Below the pieces are notes generated by a model. It worked only from the letters and a program-made list of their open reading frames with translations, was not told the origin of the DNA and did not search any database. From CAVYXZ01 sp963772595 (lineage in GTDB: Bacteria > Chloroflexota > Anaerolineae > Aggregatilineales > Phototrophicaceae), in contig CAVYXZ010000007.1 of NCBI GenBank assembly GCA_963772595.1, positions 620,001 through 684,000 on the forward strand: 64,000 nucleotides of DNA, written 5' to 3'. Every line of letters starts with the position of its first letter. Position 1 is the stretch's first letter. The position numbers were made by a program, and so were the translations under genes. Positions 50,973 through 60,938 of the stretch are shown here, piece by piece.

Positions 50973-51902
50973 TCACAACAGTGCATCTATCTTGCCAAAA
51001 TTGAGATAGCGATCCGCAAAATCATGTACCCATTTCGCAGTGGTAGCCTGCAAAACCGCGTTAGTCACCGACTCTAACGTCCAGACGGCAAAGCTATCAG
51101 TACTGGTCAAACAATTCAGGTAACTCTGCACTGCGTTCTGACAATTCATGTTACCTTCTGGATATAAGAATACAAAGAACCCGTCGTCAAAGATATCAAC
51201 CTGTCGCAACACTCCAGCCAGCAAGTGATCGCGCCATATCTGTTGAAGAGGCCTCGTCATTAGTGCAGAGCGTTTTGACGTCAAGAAACATCCCATTGAG
51301 TTGGCGACTTCATCGTAACGTGGTTTGTGCGATGCCGGGTTATCGTTGAGGTTCTCATGATATTTGACTTCGATGCCAACAAATCCATTCTTACCAGACT
51401 TCGTCCGATACGTCACATAAACATCAAATGCTGACCCATCCGCCAAGTACCGACGATCCCCTCGTCCCGGTGAATGCTCGAATTCAATTCCTGTAACTCT
51501 CGCGCTCCTGCTCGCGGTTAGCCTGTCGAATACTTTGGTAGCTAGATCCAAATCATTTTGCAGTTCGGCAAACAGATTGAAACACAGTGGTTGGCTTGAA
51601 AGCAGATTGTCATAAATACGGGGTTCGCTTATTACCTTACCAGAGCGTGCCTTGTTCTTCACTTCGCAGATCACCACATGTCGGATTGTATCCGTTAGGT
51701 AGTTAGATAGGGTTTCCTGCGCCCAGGGCATTGCCAAACGTGAACCAAGTGGCCTCTCTTTGTGAATTCCAATGGGATAATTCTGTTGTTCGCGCCATAT
51801 CGACTGAAGAAGGCGTGCCCGACGCTGAAAGGCATTATCGTCGGCTACTTCTACATGAAACAGTTCAGCTAGTTCAACTAATTGTCTCGATGTCACTCTC
51901 AC
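50973..51902 (-). CDS. PGN_0703-like PD-(D/E)XK nuclease-fold protein
   Basis: 309 residues. Recognisable are LLQSIWREQQNYPIG, LGSRLAMPWAQETLSNYLT, LLSSQPLCFNLFAEL, IEFEHSPGRGD and the nuclease core SAFDVYVTYRTKSGKNGFVGIEVKYHENL with Asp, Glu-x-Lys. This family is restriction-endonuclease-like but its function is unproven. There is no methyltransferase next to it. The DNA is visibly poorer in G+C than its neighbours, which suggests recent acquisition. GTG 51902 and GTG 51896 (GAGGGGG upstream) are both possible starts. Confidence 0.72.
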   Translation of the reverse strand: MRVTSRQLVELAELFHVEVADDNAFQRRARLLQSIWREQQNYPIGIHKERPLGSRLAMPWAQETLSNYLTDTIRHVVICEVKNKARSGKVISEPRIYDNLLSSQPLCFNLFAELQNDLDLATKVFDRLTASRSARVTGIEFEHSPGRGDRRYLADGSAFDVYVTYRTKSGKNGFVGIEVKYHENLNDNPASHKPRYDEVANSMGCFLTSKRSALMTRPLQQIWRDHLLAGVLRQVDIFDDGFFVFLYPEGNMNCQNAVQSYLNCLTSTDSFAVWTLESVTNAVLQATTAKWVHDFADRYLNFGKIDALL

Positions 51903-51916
51903 CCCCTCATCGCAAA

Positions 51917-51943
51917 CAAAAAGGCGGGGTTGTCTCCCGCCTT
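51917..51943 (-). terminator. Rho-independent terminator of rpoD
   Basis: On the minus strand AAGGCGGG, loop AGACAAC, CCCGCCTT then TTT. It lies about 30 bases past the rpoD stop and separates it from the nuclease gene. Confidence 0.85.
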
Positions 51944-51975
51944 AATGATAGATCAAAGATTGACTTGATGGTGCC

Positions 51976-53598
51976 CTACATCTCCAGGTAATCCCGAAGC
52001 TGGCGGCTGCGGGTGGGATGACGCAGCTTGCGCAGGGCCTTGGCCTCGATCTGGCGGATGCGCTCACGGGTCACGCCGAAATGCTTGCCAACCTCTTCCA
52101 GCGTGTGATCCTGGCCGTCCTGCAAACCAAAGCGCAGTTCCAGCACCTCGCGCTCGCGCTCGCTCAGCACGCCCAGCGCCGAACGGATCTGCTCTTTGAG
52201 AAGCTGGCGGCTGGCCGCGTCCACCGGGCCGAGGACGTTGTCGTCGGGGATAAAATCGCCCAGGATGCTGCTGTCCTCCTGACCAATCGGCATCTCCAGG
52301 CTCATCGGCTCCTGGCTGATGCGCATGATCTTACGCACCTTCTGGGCCGCACGCCGCAGTTTGCGCTGCAAGCCGGGGTCCATGCGGATGCCCTCTTTGC
52401 GGATGGCCTTGATCGCCTCAGTCTCTTCCGGCGTCAGGAAATCCATCTCCAGCGCGATCTGCTCTGCGCTCGGTTCACCGCCCAGTTCCTGGATCAGATT
52501 GCGCTGCACACGCATCAGGCGGTTGATCGTCTCGACCATGTGAACCGGGATGCGGATGGTGCGTGCCTGATCGGCAATGGCGCGACTGATCGCCTGGCGA
52601 ATCCACCAGGTCGCATAGGTGCTGAATTTGTAACCTTTGGTGTGGTCGAATTTCTCGACGGCGCGCAGCAGGCCGATGTTGCCCTCCTGGATCAAGTCCA
52701 GGAAGTTGATGCCCCGCCCCATGTAGCGCTTCGCCACGCTGACCACCAGCCGCAGGTTGGCGCGAGTCAGGGCCTCGGTAGCGATTACCGCCTTCTGCTC
52801 GACCATATCGAAGCGATCCGGCAGGTCCTCGACCACATCCGGCTCGGAATCCAGATACTTCTGGAAGGCCTTCGAGGTGGGCAGCTTGCCGCTTTCGTTA
52901 TACTGCTGGCGCAAAAAATATTGCAGGTCCAGCGGCAGGACGTACAGCCCCTGCACCACGCTAAACATGCGCCGCGCCAATTCAGTCCAGAGTTCGTCAC
53001 GGCCCCATTCGCGCTGGTTGAGATACTGCCGGACATAGGAGGCTGCGTCAATGTCCCAGCTATCCTGGATCAGCACCACCTCGTCGATGATCTTCTGCAG
53101 GTCCGGTTCAGACGCCTGGAAAGCCTCTGCCCCTTCCATCACCTCGCTCCAGTCGCGGGCGAGTTCCTCAAAGACCAGTTCGATCACGCGCCTCGGTTCC
53201 GGCACGCCGGTTGTTTCATGGCCGTTTTCGACCACCGAGAGCAAATCGATTACTTGCTGAAGCTGGTGATCCGCCGCAATGTGGATGCTCAGCCAGGTCT
53301 CGCGGTTGGTATCCAGCAGCGGAACCTGCCCGATCTCCTTGAGATACATCCGCACGGGATCATCGGCAAGCGAAATCGCCCCCAGCACGGAGTCCTCTTC
53401 CTCCATATCGTCTTCGAGGTCTTCCAGATCCTCATCGTCCGGTTCATCGACACTGCTGAGCATTTCGCCGCTGTCGTCATCCGAACTACTGTCGTCCAGA
53501 TCCTCGTCCTCGATCTCTTCGTCCTCTTCTTCGAAATCGTCGTCTCGCCGCAACTCGACTTCCTTAGGGGACCGTACTCGATTTCTTCTTTTCGCCAT
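51976..53598 (-). CDS. rpoD: Primary RNA polymerase sigma factor (sigma-70)
   Basis: 540 residues. Region 1.1 is replaced by a very acidic tail (residues 20-68 almost all Asp, Glu and Ser). Then region 1.2 (DDPVRMYLKEIGQVPLL), 2 (ANLRLVVSVAKRYMGRGINFLDLIQEGNIGLLRAVEKFDHTKGYKFSTYATWWIRQAISRAIADQARTIRIP), 3 and 4 (LEEVGKHFGVTRERIRQIEAKALRKLRHP). It is intact and sits 58 bases after dnaG, the classic dnaG-rpoD pairing. Confidence 0.95.
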   Translation of the reverse strand: MAKRRNRVRSPKEVELRRDDDFEEEDEEIEDEDLDDSSSDDDSGEMLSSVDEPDDEDLEDLEDDMEEEDSVLGAISLADDPVRMYLKEIGQVPLLDTNRETWLSIHIAADHQLQQVIDLLSVVENGHETTGVPEPRRVIELVFEELARDWSEVMEGAEAFQASEPDLQKIIDEVVLIQDSWDIDAASYVRQYLNQREWGRDELWTELARRMFSVVQGLYVLPLDLQYFLRQQYNESGKLPTSKAFQKYLDSEPDVVEDLPDRFDMVEQKAVIATEALTRANLRLVVSVAKRYMGRGINFLDLIQEGNIGLLRAVEKFDHTKGYKFSTYATWWIRQAISRAIADQARTIRIPVHMVETINRLMRVQRNLIQELGGEPSAEQIALEMDFLTPEETEAIKAIRKEGIRMDPGLQRKLRRAAQKVRKIMRISQEPMSLEMPIGQEDSSILGDFIPDDNVLGPVDAASRQLLKEQIRSALGVLSEREREVLELRFGLQDGQDHTLEEVGKHFGVTRERIRQIEAKALRKLRHPTRSRQLRDYLEM

Positions 53599-53656
53599 CG
53601 CTCTTCACAATCACCTATTCAGCATTCGCAGGATGGGCGAACGGTGCTGCCACCGC

Positions 53657-55666
53657 TCAGACTTTATCCTTAATGGGCCGCTCAAGTTCCGCATCAATGA
53701 TCGCCTTTGCCTTGATCGACCATTGAATGCGCCGGTGCAGCTCCTCCTGTTGAGCCGCTTCCGGGTCCATGAGCGCAAAATACAGGTCTTCGCGCTCGCG
53801 CTCGATGCGCTGTCGGCGCAAGCGCAGGGCATTCTTCATCAACTGCACACCAGGATTCACCACCTGACTGTGACGCAGGACCACCGGCAAATCCATCGAG
53901 AGACCGTGCCGGAGCTGTGCGCGCAACTGGTCAGTGCTGTCTACCATGATCTCATCGCGCAGAATCTGCCGCAGCAGTTCGTCGACACTGGCGACGATGT
54001 AGTCCAGGTTGGCATAGTCGTCCTGGGCCAGCGATTCAATAAAGACCTCCATCAGCGCGCGCAGATCCCCCTGGCTGAAATCCGCCGGACCGAAGTCTTC
54101 CAGCGGCCCCCAGCGCAGCGACTCGTCACTGCCTGCCAGTTCGCGCAGCTTGCGATTGATCTGGTAGAACAGGTCTGGCTGCTCCATCAAGCCGCGCAGA
54201 CAGTCCAGCTCCCAGCGCAGCGACTCGCGGCCCTGTGATCTGGGTCTTGACGGAGCCGCCTCTTCCTCGTCCGGCATATCCCCGGCCAGCGTATCGTAAT
54301 CACGCGGCGGGGGTTCCTCAGACGTCTCCATAGTACGACGCGGCGCGCGGGCACGTTCAATCGCCTGCTGCTCAGCCGCCCAGACCAGCAGTTCGCGCTC
54401 GGCCATGTGCAGCCGCATCGCCAGCTTCTGCAAATTGTCCTGCTTATACAGGTCATTCTCCGAAGCCAGCAGCATCGGCAGCACGCGCCGGGCCACCGCC
54501 TCGCGTTCCTGCACCGTCGCCTGAGGCGGCAGGCTGGCCGTCTCGGTCTCGATGACGTATTCGGCCACCGGCATGGCCGCGTCCACCAGATCCGGCCACA
54601 GCGCCGGGTCTTCGCGCAGCAGATCGTCAGGGTCCTTCGCGCCCGGCACCTGCAAAATCCGCAGATCAACTGCCAGCTTCCCGGCATAATCCGCCGTCAG
54701 CACCTGACGCGCCACTTCGAGGCTGCGCATGGTCGCGTTCTGACCGGCGGCGTCGCTGTCCAGCGCCATGATGATGCGCTGCGCATAACGCGGCGTCAGA
54801 GCCTTCAACTGCGGTTCGGTGAGCGCCGTGCCCATCTGCGCCACCACGTTCAGATAACCCGCCTGATGCGCCTGGATGGCGTCCATATAGCCTTCGACGA
54901 TCACCGCCGTTTCGCCGTCGCGGATGGCTCGCTTGGCCCGGTCCAGGCCAAACAGCACATGACTCTTGTCGAAGAGCGGCGTCTGCGGCGAGTTGAGGTA
55001 CTTGGGGTTATCGTCCGCCGCCAGCGCCCGCGCCCCGAAGCCGATCACCCGGCCCCGCTCATCGCGGATCGGGATCATCAAGCGGTTGCGGAAGTAATCG
55101 TAAGCCCCACCCCGGTCATTACGCCGCGCCAGCCCGACCGCGACCAGATCGTCCTCCTGATAGCCCAAAGCGATCAGAAAATCCAGCGTCGTCTGCCAGC
55201 CATCCGGCGCGTAGCCGATCTGGTAAACGCTGACCGTCTCCTCATTGAAGCCGCGCGTCTCGTGGACATAGCGCAGCACCGCCTCATTGCGTCCCAGTGC
55301 GTCCTGGTAGAAATCCGCCGCCGCCTGCATCAGCCCGCGCATCGAATCCAGCCACTCGGCCCGCTGTTTCTGCTCGGCGCTCTGCTGGTGGACCTCGACC
55401 CCGGCCTGCTGGCCCAGCGCTTCCAGAGCCTCGCGGAAGTCCCAGCCGTGATACTTCTGCGCGAAGCTGATAATATCGCCACCCTCTGCACAGCTCCCAA
55501 AACAGCGCCAGGTCTGGGTTTCCGGGTTCACGACGAAAGAGGGCGTCTTCTCGCTGTGAAACGGACAACAGGCCTTGAAGTTACGACCCGCTTTTTTGAG
55601 GGGTACAAACTGGTGGATATAACTGACAATGTCGAGTTGGGTCTTGATTTCGTCGGTAACCGACAT
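53657..55666 (-). CDS. dnaG: DNA primase
   Basis: Primase of about 669 residues. Zinc finger CCPFHSEKTPSF with CFGSCAEGGDIISF (CHC2), RNA-polymerase core region and Toprim domain with VIVEGYMDAIQAHQAG and IMALDSDAAGQ, and a helical C terminus that meets DnaB. ATG 55666 is chosen as it gives SVTDEIKTQLDIVSYI. It is intact. Confidence 0.95.
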   Translation of the reverse strand: MSVTDEIKTQLDIVSYIHQFVPLKKAGRNFKACCPFHSEKTPSFVVNPETQTWRCFGSCAEGGDIISFAQKYHGWDFREALEALGQQAGVEVHQQSAEQKQRAEWLDSMRGLMQAAADFYQDALGRNEAVLRYVHETRGFNEETVSVYQIGYAPDGWQTTLDFLIALGYQEDDLVAVGLARRNDRGGAYDYFRNRLMIPIRDERGRVIGFGARALAADDNPKYLNSPQTPLFDKSHVLFGLDRAKRAIRDGETAVIVEGYMDAIQAHQAGYLNVVAQMGTALTEPQLKALTPRYAQRIIMALDSDAAGQNATMRSLEVARQVLTADYAGKLAVDLRILQVPGAKDPDDLLREDPALWPDLVDAAMPVAEYVIETETASLPPQATVQEREAVARRVLPMLLASENDLYKQDNLQKLAMRLHMAERELLVWAAEQQAIERARAPRRTMETSEEPPPRDYDTLAGDMPDEEEAAPSRPRSQGRESLRWELDCLRGLMEQPDLFYQINRKLRELAGSDESLRWGPLEDFGPADFSQGDLRALMEVFIESLAQDDYANLDYIVASVDELLRQILRDEIMVDSTDQLRAQLRHGLSMDLPVVLRHSQVVNPGVQLMKNALRLRRQRIEREREDLYFALMDPEAAQQEELHRRIQWSIKAKAIIDAELERPIKDKV

Positions 55667-55698
55667 CTTGGGCCAGACCTCTCGCAAACTGTAGACGA

Positions 55699-55727
55699 AT
55701 TATAAGTATGAGTGGGCAGACATGCAA
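55699..55727 (-). promoter_or_regulatory. Promoter of dnaG-rpoD
   Basis: On the minus strand TTGCAT (55727-55722), 17 bases and TATAAT (55704-55699). Confidence 0.7.
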
Positions 55728-55796
55728 CCAGAAAAGGTTGAACATCTGTGCCATTATAGCAAATCAATGGAAGGCTGTGCAGGCTAGATGTTAGAA

Positions 55797-55826
55797 AATA
55801 AAAACCGGCGCAGCATCGCTGGCCGG
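55797..55826 (-). terminator. Terminator of the DedA gene
   Basis: On the minus strand CCGGC-CAGC-GAT-GCTG-c-GCCGG followed by TTTTTATTTT. Confidence 0.75.
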
Positions 55827-55855
55827 ATTCATGTGAGCTAAGCCTGGTGACGCGA

Positions 55856-56488
55856 TCAACGCACCTGCCGCAGAAGTTTAGCGATCCCCTGGCGAATCTC
55901 CTCGCGGTTCTCGCGTTCTTTCAGAATGTGATAGGCCATCGGAGCCACCGAGACGAGGATAATAACGAACACAATCGGCAGCAGGAAGCGGTCAATATCG
56001 GGGATACTGCGGCCCAGGAAATACCCGGCCAGCGTCACGCCCACCGCCCACAGGAAGCCGCCGATCATGTTGAATATCACAAAACGCCGGTAATTCATCG
56101 TGCCGATCCCGGCCACGACCGGGGCAAAGGTGCGCACAATCGGCACAAAGCGGGCCAGCACAATCGCCTTGCCGCCATATTTATCATAGAAGGCCTGCGC
56201 CCGTTCGACATGTTTCTTATGGAACAGGACCGAATCTTCACGCTGAAACAGCCGTACCCCGGCCTGCCGCCCGATGAAATAGCCTGTGCTGTCACCGACC
56301 ACTGCGGCGATGAAACAACCAATCAGCAGCACCGGCAGCGAAAAGACCGGTTCGTTGAGCGAGGCCAGGAAACCTGCCGTAAACAACAGACTATCGCCCG
56401 GCAGGAAAAAGCCGATCAGCAAGCCCGACTCGGCAAAGACTATTCCAAAAACCCCAATATACCCAACGGTGGTGAGAAACGATTCCAT
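55856..56488 (-). CDS. DedA-family membrane protein
   Basis: 210 residues with about six hydrophobic segments and the DedA signatures FAESGLLIGFFLPGDSLLFTAGFLA, AAVVGDSTGYFIGR and RFVPIVRTFAPVVAGIGTMNYRRFVIFNMIGGFLWA, including conserved E, G-D-x-x-x-Y and R residues. DedA proteins are thought to flip phospholipids or undecaprenyl phosphate; which one this is cannot be told. Confidence 0.9.
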   Translation of the reverse strand: MESFLTTVGYIGVFGIVFAESGLLIGFFLPGDSLLFTAGFLASLNEPVFSLPVLLIGCFIAAVVGDSTGYFIGRQAGVRLFQREDSVLFHKKHVERAQAFYDKYGGKAIVLARFVPIVRTFAPVVAGIGTMNYRRFVIFNMIGGFLWAVGVTLAGYFLGRSIPDIDRFLLPIVFVIILVSVAPMAYHILKERENREEIRQGIAKLLRQVR

Positions 56489-56606
56489 GTGGTTTGACCA
56501 TTCTCAGTTGACGAGACGAAAAAACCGGAGACAGTGAACATATTGTACACTGATACCAGCCTGTACCAGCATAAACATCCCAACCATACGGGCACCTAAC
56601 GCAGCA

Positions 56607-59600
56607 TTAGAATCCGCTGAGGTGACTGAGGTCGGCGCGCCCGTGCTGCATGGCACTGATGGCTTGCAGCAGGCCCAGCCGGTTATGGCGCAGCGCTTCG
56701 TCGTCGGCGTTGACCAGCACGGTGTCGAAAAACGCGCTTACCGCCGGGACCATCGGCGCGAAGGCGGACAGGAAGACATCGACATTTAAGCCGTCTTCAA
56801 GCTTCGTGTGGGCCGCCGTGTAGGCTTGATACAGCGCCTGTCTCCTGAGGTTCGACCAGCAGGTCTGGCTTGACGTGATAGCGCTCGCTCTCGCCGCGCG
56901 TGATGCGTACACAGCGGGCGAAGCTGTCCAGAATCGGCTCCCAATCGTCCCGCTGGACCCAATCGCTCAGTTCGCGCACGCCGACCGACGCCCGGTACGG
57001 GTTGCCCGCCTGGGCCGCCATGACCGCCGCCAGCACATCCGCCGCCCAGCCCTGATCGCCCAGCCAGACCTGCAAACGCCCGCCGATGAAATCCAGCACC
57101 TGCCCCAATGCCTCGTGGCTGACGTCAACTGGTTGGGCTGAGGCCACCAGTTCCAGAAGCGGCATCAGGTCAATGTCGAAGTGCCGGTCCACCATAATCT
57201 GGATGATACCCAGCGCCGCCCGCCGCTGTCCATAGGGGTCCGCTGTCGATTTGGGGGCCAGCCCAACCGCAAACAGACCTACCAGACTATCCAGCCGGTC
57301 GATCAGCGCCAGCAGCGCCCCGGCCTCGCTCGGCGGCAGCATATCGTCAGCCCCGCGCGGCAGCCAGTGTTCGAAGATCACGTTGGCGACCTCCGGCGGA
57401 TAATCGTTGAGCAGCGCGTATTCGCGGCCCATGATCCCTTGCAGCGAGGTCATCTCGATCACCATCTGTGTGACCAGGTCCGCTTTCGCCAGGTGCGCCG
57501 CCCGCTGCGCAATCGCCAGCACCGTCCCATCGAGGTCCAGTAGACGTCCGGTTGGCTCGACCAGCGAGGCCACGCGCTGGTTTTTATCGAGCATCGAGCC
57601 GAGGTCTTCCTGGAAGGTCAGGGTCGAAAGGCGCGGCAGATACTCCGCCAGTGGTTTCTTGATGTCTTCCTTATAGAAGAAGTCCGCGTCGGAGAAGCGC
57701 GCCCGCAGCACGTGTTCGTTCCCGTGGACGACATTTTCCAGGTGATTGTCGTCGCCATTGCGCACGGCGATGAAATAGGGCATCAGCTTGCCCGCTTCAT
57801 CTTCGACCGCGAAATAGCGCTGGTGCTTGCGCATGACCGCCATCAGCACCTCGCGCGGCAGGACCAGATGTTTGGCCTCGAAGCTGCCGCGAAAGGCCGT
57901 TGGCACTTCGATCAGGTTCACGACCTCGTCTAACAGGCCGGGATCGTCCGGGATGCGCCCGCCGACTTCCTGCGCCAGCGCTTCGATCTGCGTCCGCACC
58001 GCTGCCCGCCGTGCTTCACGATCCAGCAGAATGCCCTGCTGCTTGATGGTGTCGAAATACTGTGTCGGGTTCTGAATGTTCTGCTGAAGCGAGCCGTACT
58101 GCCGCGCCCCGCGTGAGCTGCTGCCGCTGATCGTGTCGGCATAACTAAAGGGAATCACGGCCTCGCCGTACAGCGCCACGATCCAGCGGATAGGCCGCGA
58201 GAAGCTGACCCCACTGGCATTCCAGCGCATCGATTTGGTGAAATTGATGCTCGCCAGCAGGCCCGGCAGCGCTTCGGCCAGTACCTCCGTCGCCGGACGT
58301 CCCACACTTTTCACCAGCGCGACGACGTACTCGCCGCCGTCGATACTCTCGACGCGCAAATCGTCCACACTGACGCCCTTGCCGCGTGCGAAGCCTTCTG
58401 CCGCTCTGGTCGGCTTGCCAGACTCGTCATAGGCGCGGCTGGCGGGCGGCCCCTTCTCAATCTGTTCCAGGTCCGGCTGGCGGGCGGCGACGTTCAGAGC
58501 ATGAACGACCAGACGGCGCGGCGTGGCATAAACATTCAGGCCCGCGTGTGACAGGCGCGCCTCGGCAAAGAGCGTTTCGGCCCCGCTTTGCAAAGCGGCC
58601 AGCGCGGTATCCACATCCGCCGCTGGGAGTTCCTCAACACCGATCTCCAGCAGGAAGTCCGCCGCCTCGGTCGGCACGTCAGGCATGGCAGGAAGCTCCG
58701 GCACCGGGGGCGCGTGCCACTGCGTGTTATCAATCGGGAAGCCTAGCGACTCGCGCTGCTCGACAAAGGCCTGCGCGATACTGCGCGTCATGGTGCGCAT
58801 CCGCCGGAAATGAGTCGCGCGCTCGGTCACGCCAATCGCGCCGCGCGCATCCAGCACATTAAACAGATGGCTGCACTTGAGGATGTAGTCATAGGCGGGG
58901 ATCAGCGCCCCGGCTTCGAGCGCCCGGTAATGCTCGCGCTCGTAGACGTTCAGCGTCTGGCTCAGCCCCTCGACATCGGCGATCTCAAAATAATAACGGC
59001 AGTGGTCGATCTCACTCTGAAGGTAGACATCGCCATAGCTAAGGTCGCCCAGCCAGTCGATCTCCCAGACCGAGTTTTTACCTTGCAGCGCCAGCACAAT
59101 GCGCTCAATGCCGTAGGTGATCTCGACAGCGACCGGCTCGCATTCCAGGCCGCCCGCCTGCTGGAAGTAGGTGAACTGCGTGATCTCCTGGCCGTTGAGC
59201 CAGACCTCCCAGCCCAGGCCCCAGGCCCCCAGCGGCGGACTTTCCCAGTTATCTTCGACGAAGCGGATGTCCTGCTCCGCCGGGTTCAGCCCCAGCGCCT
59301 TGAGCGACTCCAGGTAGATTTCCTGCGGGTTGCCAGGGTCCGGCTTGAGGATCACCTGGTACTGGTAGAACATCTGCATCCGGTTCGGGTTCTCGCCATA
59401 GCGGCCATCGTCCGGGCGAATCGACGGCTCGACATAGGCCACGCGCCAGGGTTCCGGCCCCAGCACGCGCAGCAGAGTCGCCGGGTTATTGGTGCCCGCG
59501 CCCACCTGGATGTTGTAAGGGTTCCACAGAACGCAGTGCTGCGCCGCCCAGAATTCATTGAGTTTGAAGATCACTTCCTGGAAGCTAAGAGCCATGCCAT

Positions 59601-59619
59601 TATCCGAATCGTCTGTCAT
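56607..59619 (-). CDS. glyQS: Glycyl-tRNA synthetase, alpha and beta chains fused, one frameshift
   Basis: The N-terminal 290 residues are GlyQ (LSFQEVIFKLNEFWAAQHCVLWNPYNIQVGAGTNNPATLLRVLGPEPWRVAYVEPSIRPDDGRYGENPNRMQMFYQYQVILKP), followed after a short linker by GlyS (LEIGVEELPAADVD, VRNGDDNHLENVVHGNEHVLRARFSDADFFY). Fusions are known in Chlamydia, and bacterial dimers usually have separate genes. The frame changes near 56840; the last 80 residues (ALYQAYTAAHTKLEDGLNVDVFLSAFAPMVPAVSAFFDTVLV) are in another frame, and one extra G explains it. About 1003 residues in all. Confidence 0.92.
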
Positions 59620-59785
59620 GCGGGTACAGGCTTCGTATTATAGAAGGAAGCTGGCCGATTATCGAGGGAGACCTGCTGCGCCTCGACTTTGCAGGAATCA
59701 GAATGATGCTATATTAAAAATGCGGTATTTCGCATCTCGTTTTTTTGATGGTCTGTTTCGTCACTTTATATAAGTAGAGGACACC

Positions 59786-60196
59786 ATGACTGCCTTAAGT
59801 TCGGTTGCAAGTATCGGGGCCGCCAACAGCAAGAAGCTGGAAAAGGCGGGCATCAAATCAGTGGAAGCCCTGCTGGAGCAAGCTGCCAAAGTCAAAGGTC
59901 GCCAGGCATTAGCCGAGCAGACCAAAATCGACGAGGCGAAGCTCCTGGCCTGGGTCAACCGCGCGGACATCTACCGCGTCAAGGGGATCGGGGCACAAAG
60001 CGCCGATCTGCTGGAGAAAGCCGGTGTAGAGACCCTGGCAGCGCTCGCCAAGAGCAAACCCGCCGTCCTGCACACGGCCATCACGGAAGCCAACGCCAAA
60101 GCCAAGAAAAAGGCGCTCAAACAGGTGCCCTCGGAAAAGGTGATCACCGGTTGGATTACCCAGGCAAAAGGACTGCCCAAGCTCGTCAGGGCCTGA
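59786..60196 (+). CDS. DUF4332 helix-hairpin-helix protein
   Basis: 136 residues with three HhH-like repeats: IGAANSKKLEKAGIKSVEALLEQA, LLAWVNRADIYRVKGIGAQSADLLEKAGVETLAALA, and a Lys-rich end. Such proteins probably bind DNA without sequence preference. AGAGGA lies just before the ATG and TTGATG (59745) with TATATA or TATAAG (59767-59774) is a weak promoter candidate. Confidence 0.85.
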   Translation: MTALSSVASIGAANSKKLEKAGIKSVEALLEQAAKVKGRQALAEQTKIDEAKLLAWVNRADIYRVKGIGAQSADLLEKAGVETLAALAKSKPAVLHTAITEANAKAKKKALKQVPSEKVITGWITQAKGLPKLVRA

Positions 60197-60227
60197 GCCG
60201 CAAAGTCAATCAGCAGAATGTGAGTAT

Positions 60228-60252
60228 GCCTGGCAGAAACGCCAGGCTTTTT
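60228..60252 (+). terminator. Rho-independent terminator after the DUF4332 gene
   Basis: GCCTGGC, loop AGAAAC, GCCAGGC and TTTTT. Confidence 0.9.
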
Positions 60253-60328
60253 GTATTAGGCAGAAAAAGCGTAACGCCCTGACTGCGCCAGTGTTTTAAG
60301 TTGTGATGAGTAAAACGAAAACGATGCA

Positions 60329-60934
60329 ATGAAACGACCCTGGAACCGAAAGCAGCAGGATTTCAGTGCCTTGAGCGACAGCGAACTGGTTCAACTGGCG
60401 AAAGACAACCAGGAAGCCTTTGGCACCCTGTACGAACGCTACGTGAACAAGATCTACAATTACGTCTACTACCGCACGGGCAACCATCATGACGCTGAGG
60501 ACCTGACGGCGATGGTCTTTTACCGCGCGCTAGGCCATATTCAGAACTACCACGAGCGCGGCATCCCCTTCCAGGCCTGGCTCTATCGCATCGCCCACAA
60601 TCTGGTTGCCAACTGGCACCGCGACCGGGGACGGCGCAAGATCATCGCGCTGGAAGATTACATCGGCCCGGACCCTGACGACGAATCGCCCGACAGCGAG
60701 ACTGAATCCGCTGAAGAACGAGCGATCCTGCTGGAAACGATCCGCACCCTGCCGGAGGAGCGCCAGCAGCTTCTAGTCCTTAAATTCATCGAGCGCCTGC
60801 CCAATGCCGAGATCGGCGAAATCATGGGCCGCACGGAAGGCGCTATAAAATCGCTGTACCATCGCACGCTGAGCGCGCTGCGCGACGAGCTTCGCCCCCG
60901 TCTCTATGACAGCATGACCGACAAAGAAGGCTAG
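60329..60934 (+). CDS. ECF-type RNA polymerase sigma factor
   Basis: 201 residues. Region 2 is FGTLYERYVNKIYNYVYYRTGNHHDAEDLTAMVFYRALG and region 4 NAEIGEIMGRTEGAIKSLYHRTLSALR, with a linker rich in Asp and Glu. It is read without a break and is followed four bases later by a membrane-anchored protein gene, as ECF factors usually are by an anti-sigma. Confidence 0.9.
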   Translation: MKRPWNRKQQDFSALSDSELVQLAKDNQEAFGTLYERYVNKIYNYVYYRTGNHHDAEDLTAMVFYRALGHIQNYHERGIPFQAWLYRIAHNLVANWHRDRGRRKIIALEDYIGPDPDDESPDSETESAEERAILLETIRTLPEERQQLLVLKFIERLPNAEIGEIMGRTEGAIKSLYHRTLSALRDELRPRLYDSMTDKEG

Positions 60935-60938
60935 AGCA

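Noticed and set aside
51731..51991. Short plus-strand frame between the nuclease gene and rpoD
   Set aside because: It runs through the nuclease gene and the terminator hairpin and has no support.
52018..53673. Long open frame antisense to rpoD (about 550 codons)
   Set aside because: It exists only because of the base composition and frame of rpoD, which is beyond doubt on the other strand.
54407..55705. Long open frame antisense to dnaG
   Set aside because: The same composition effect; the DnaG motifs settle the strand.
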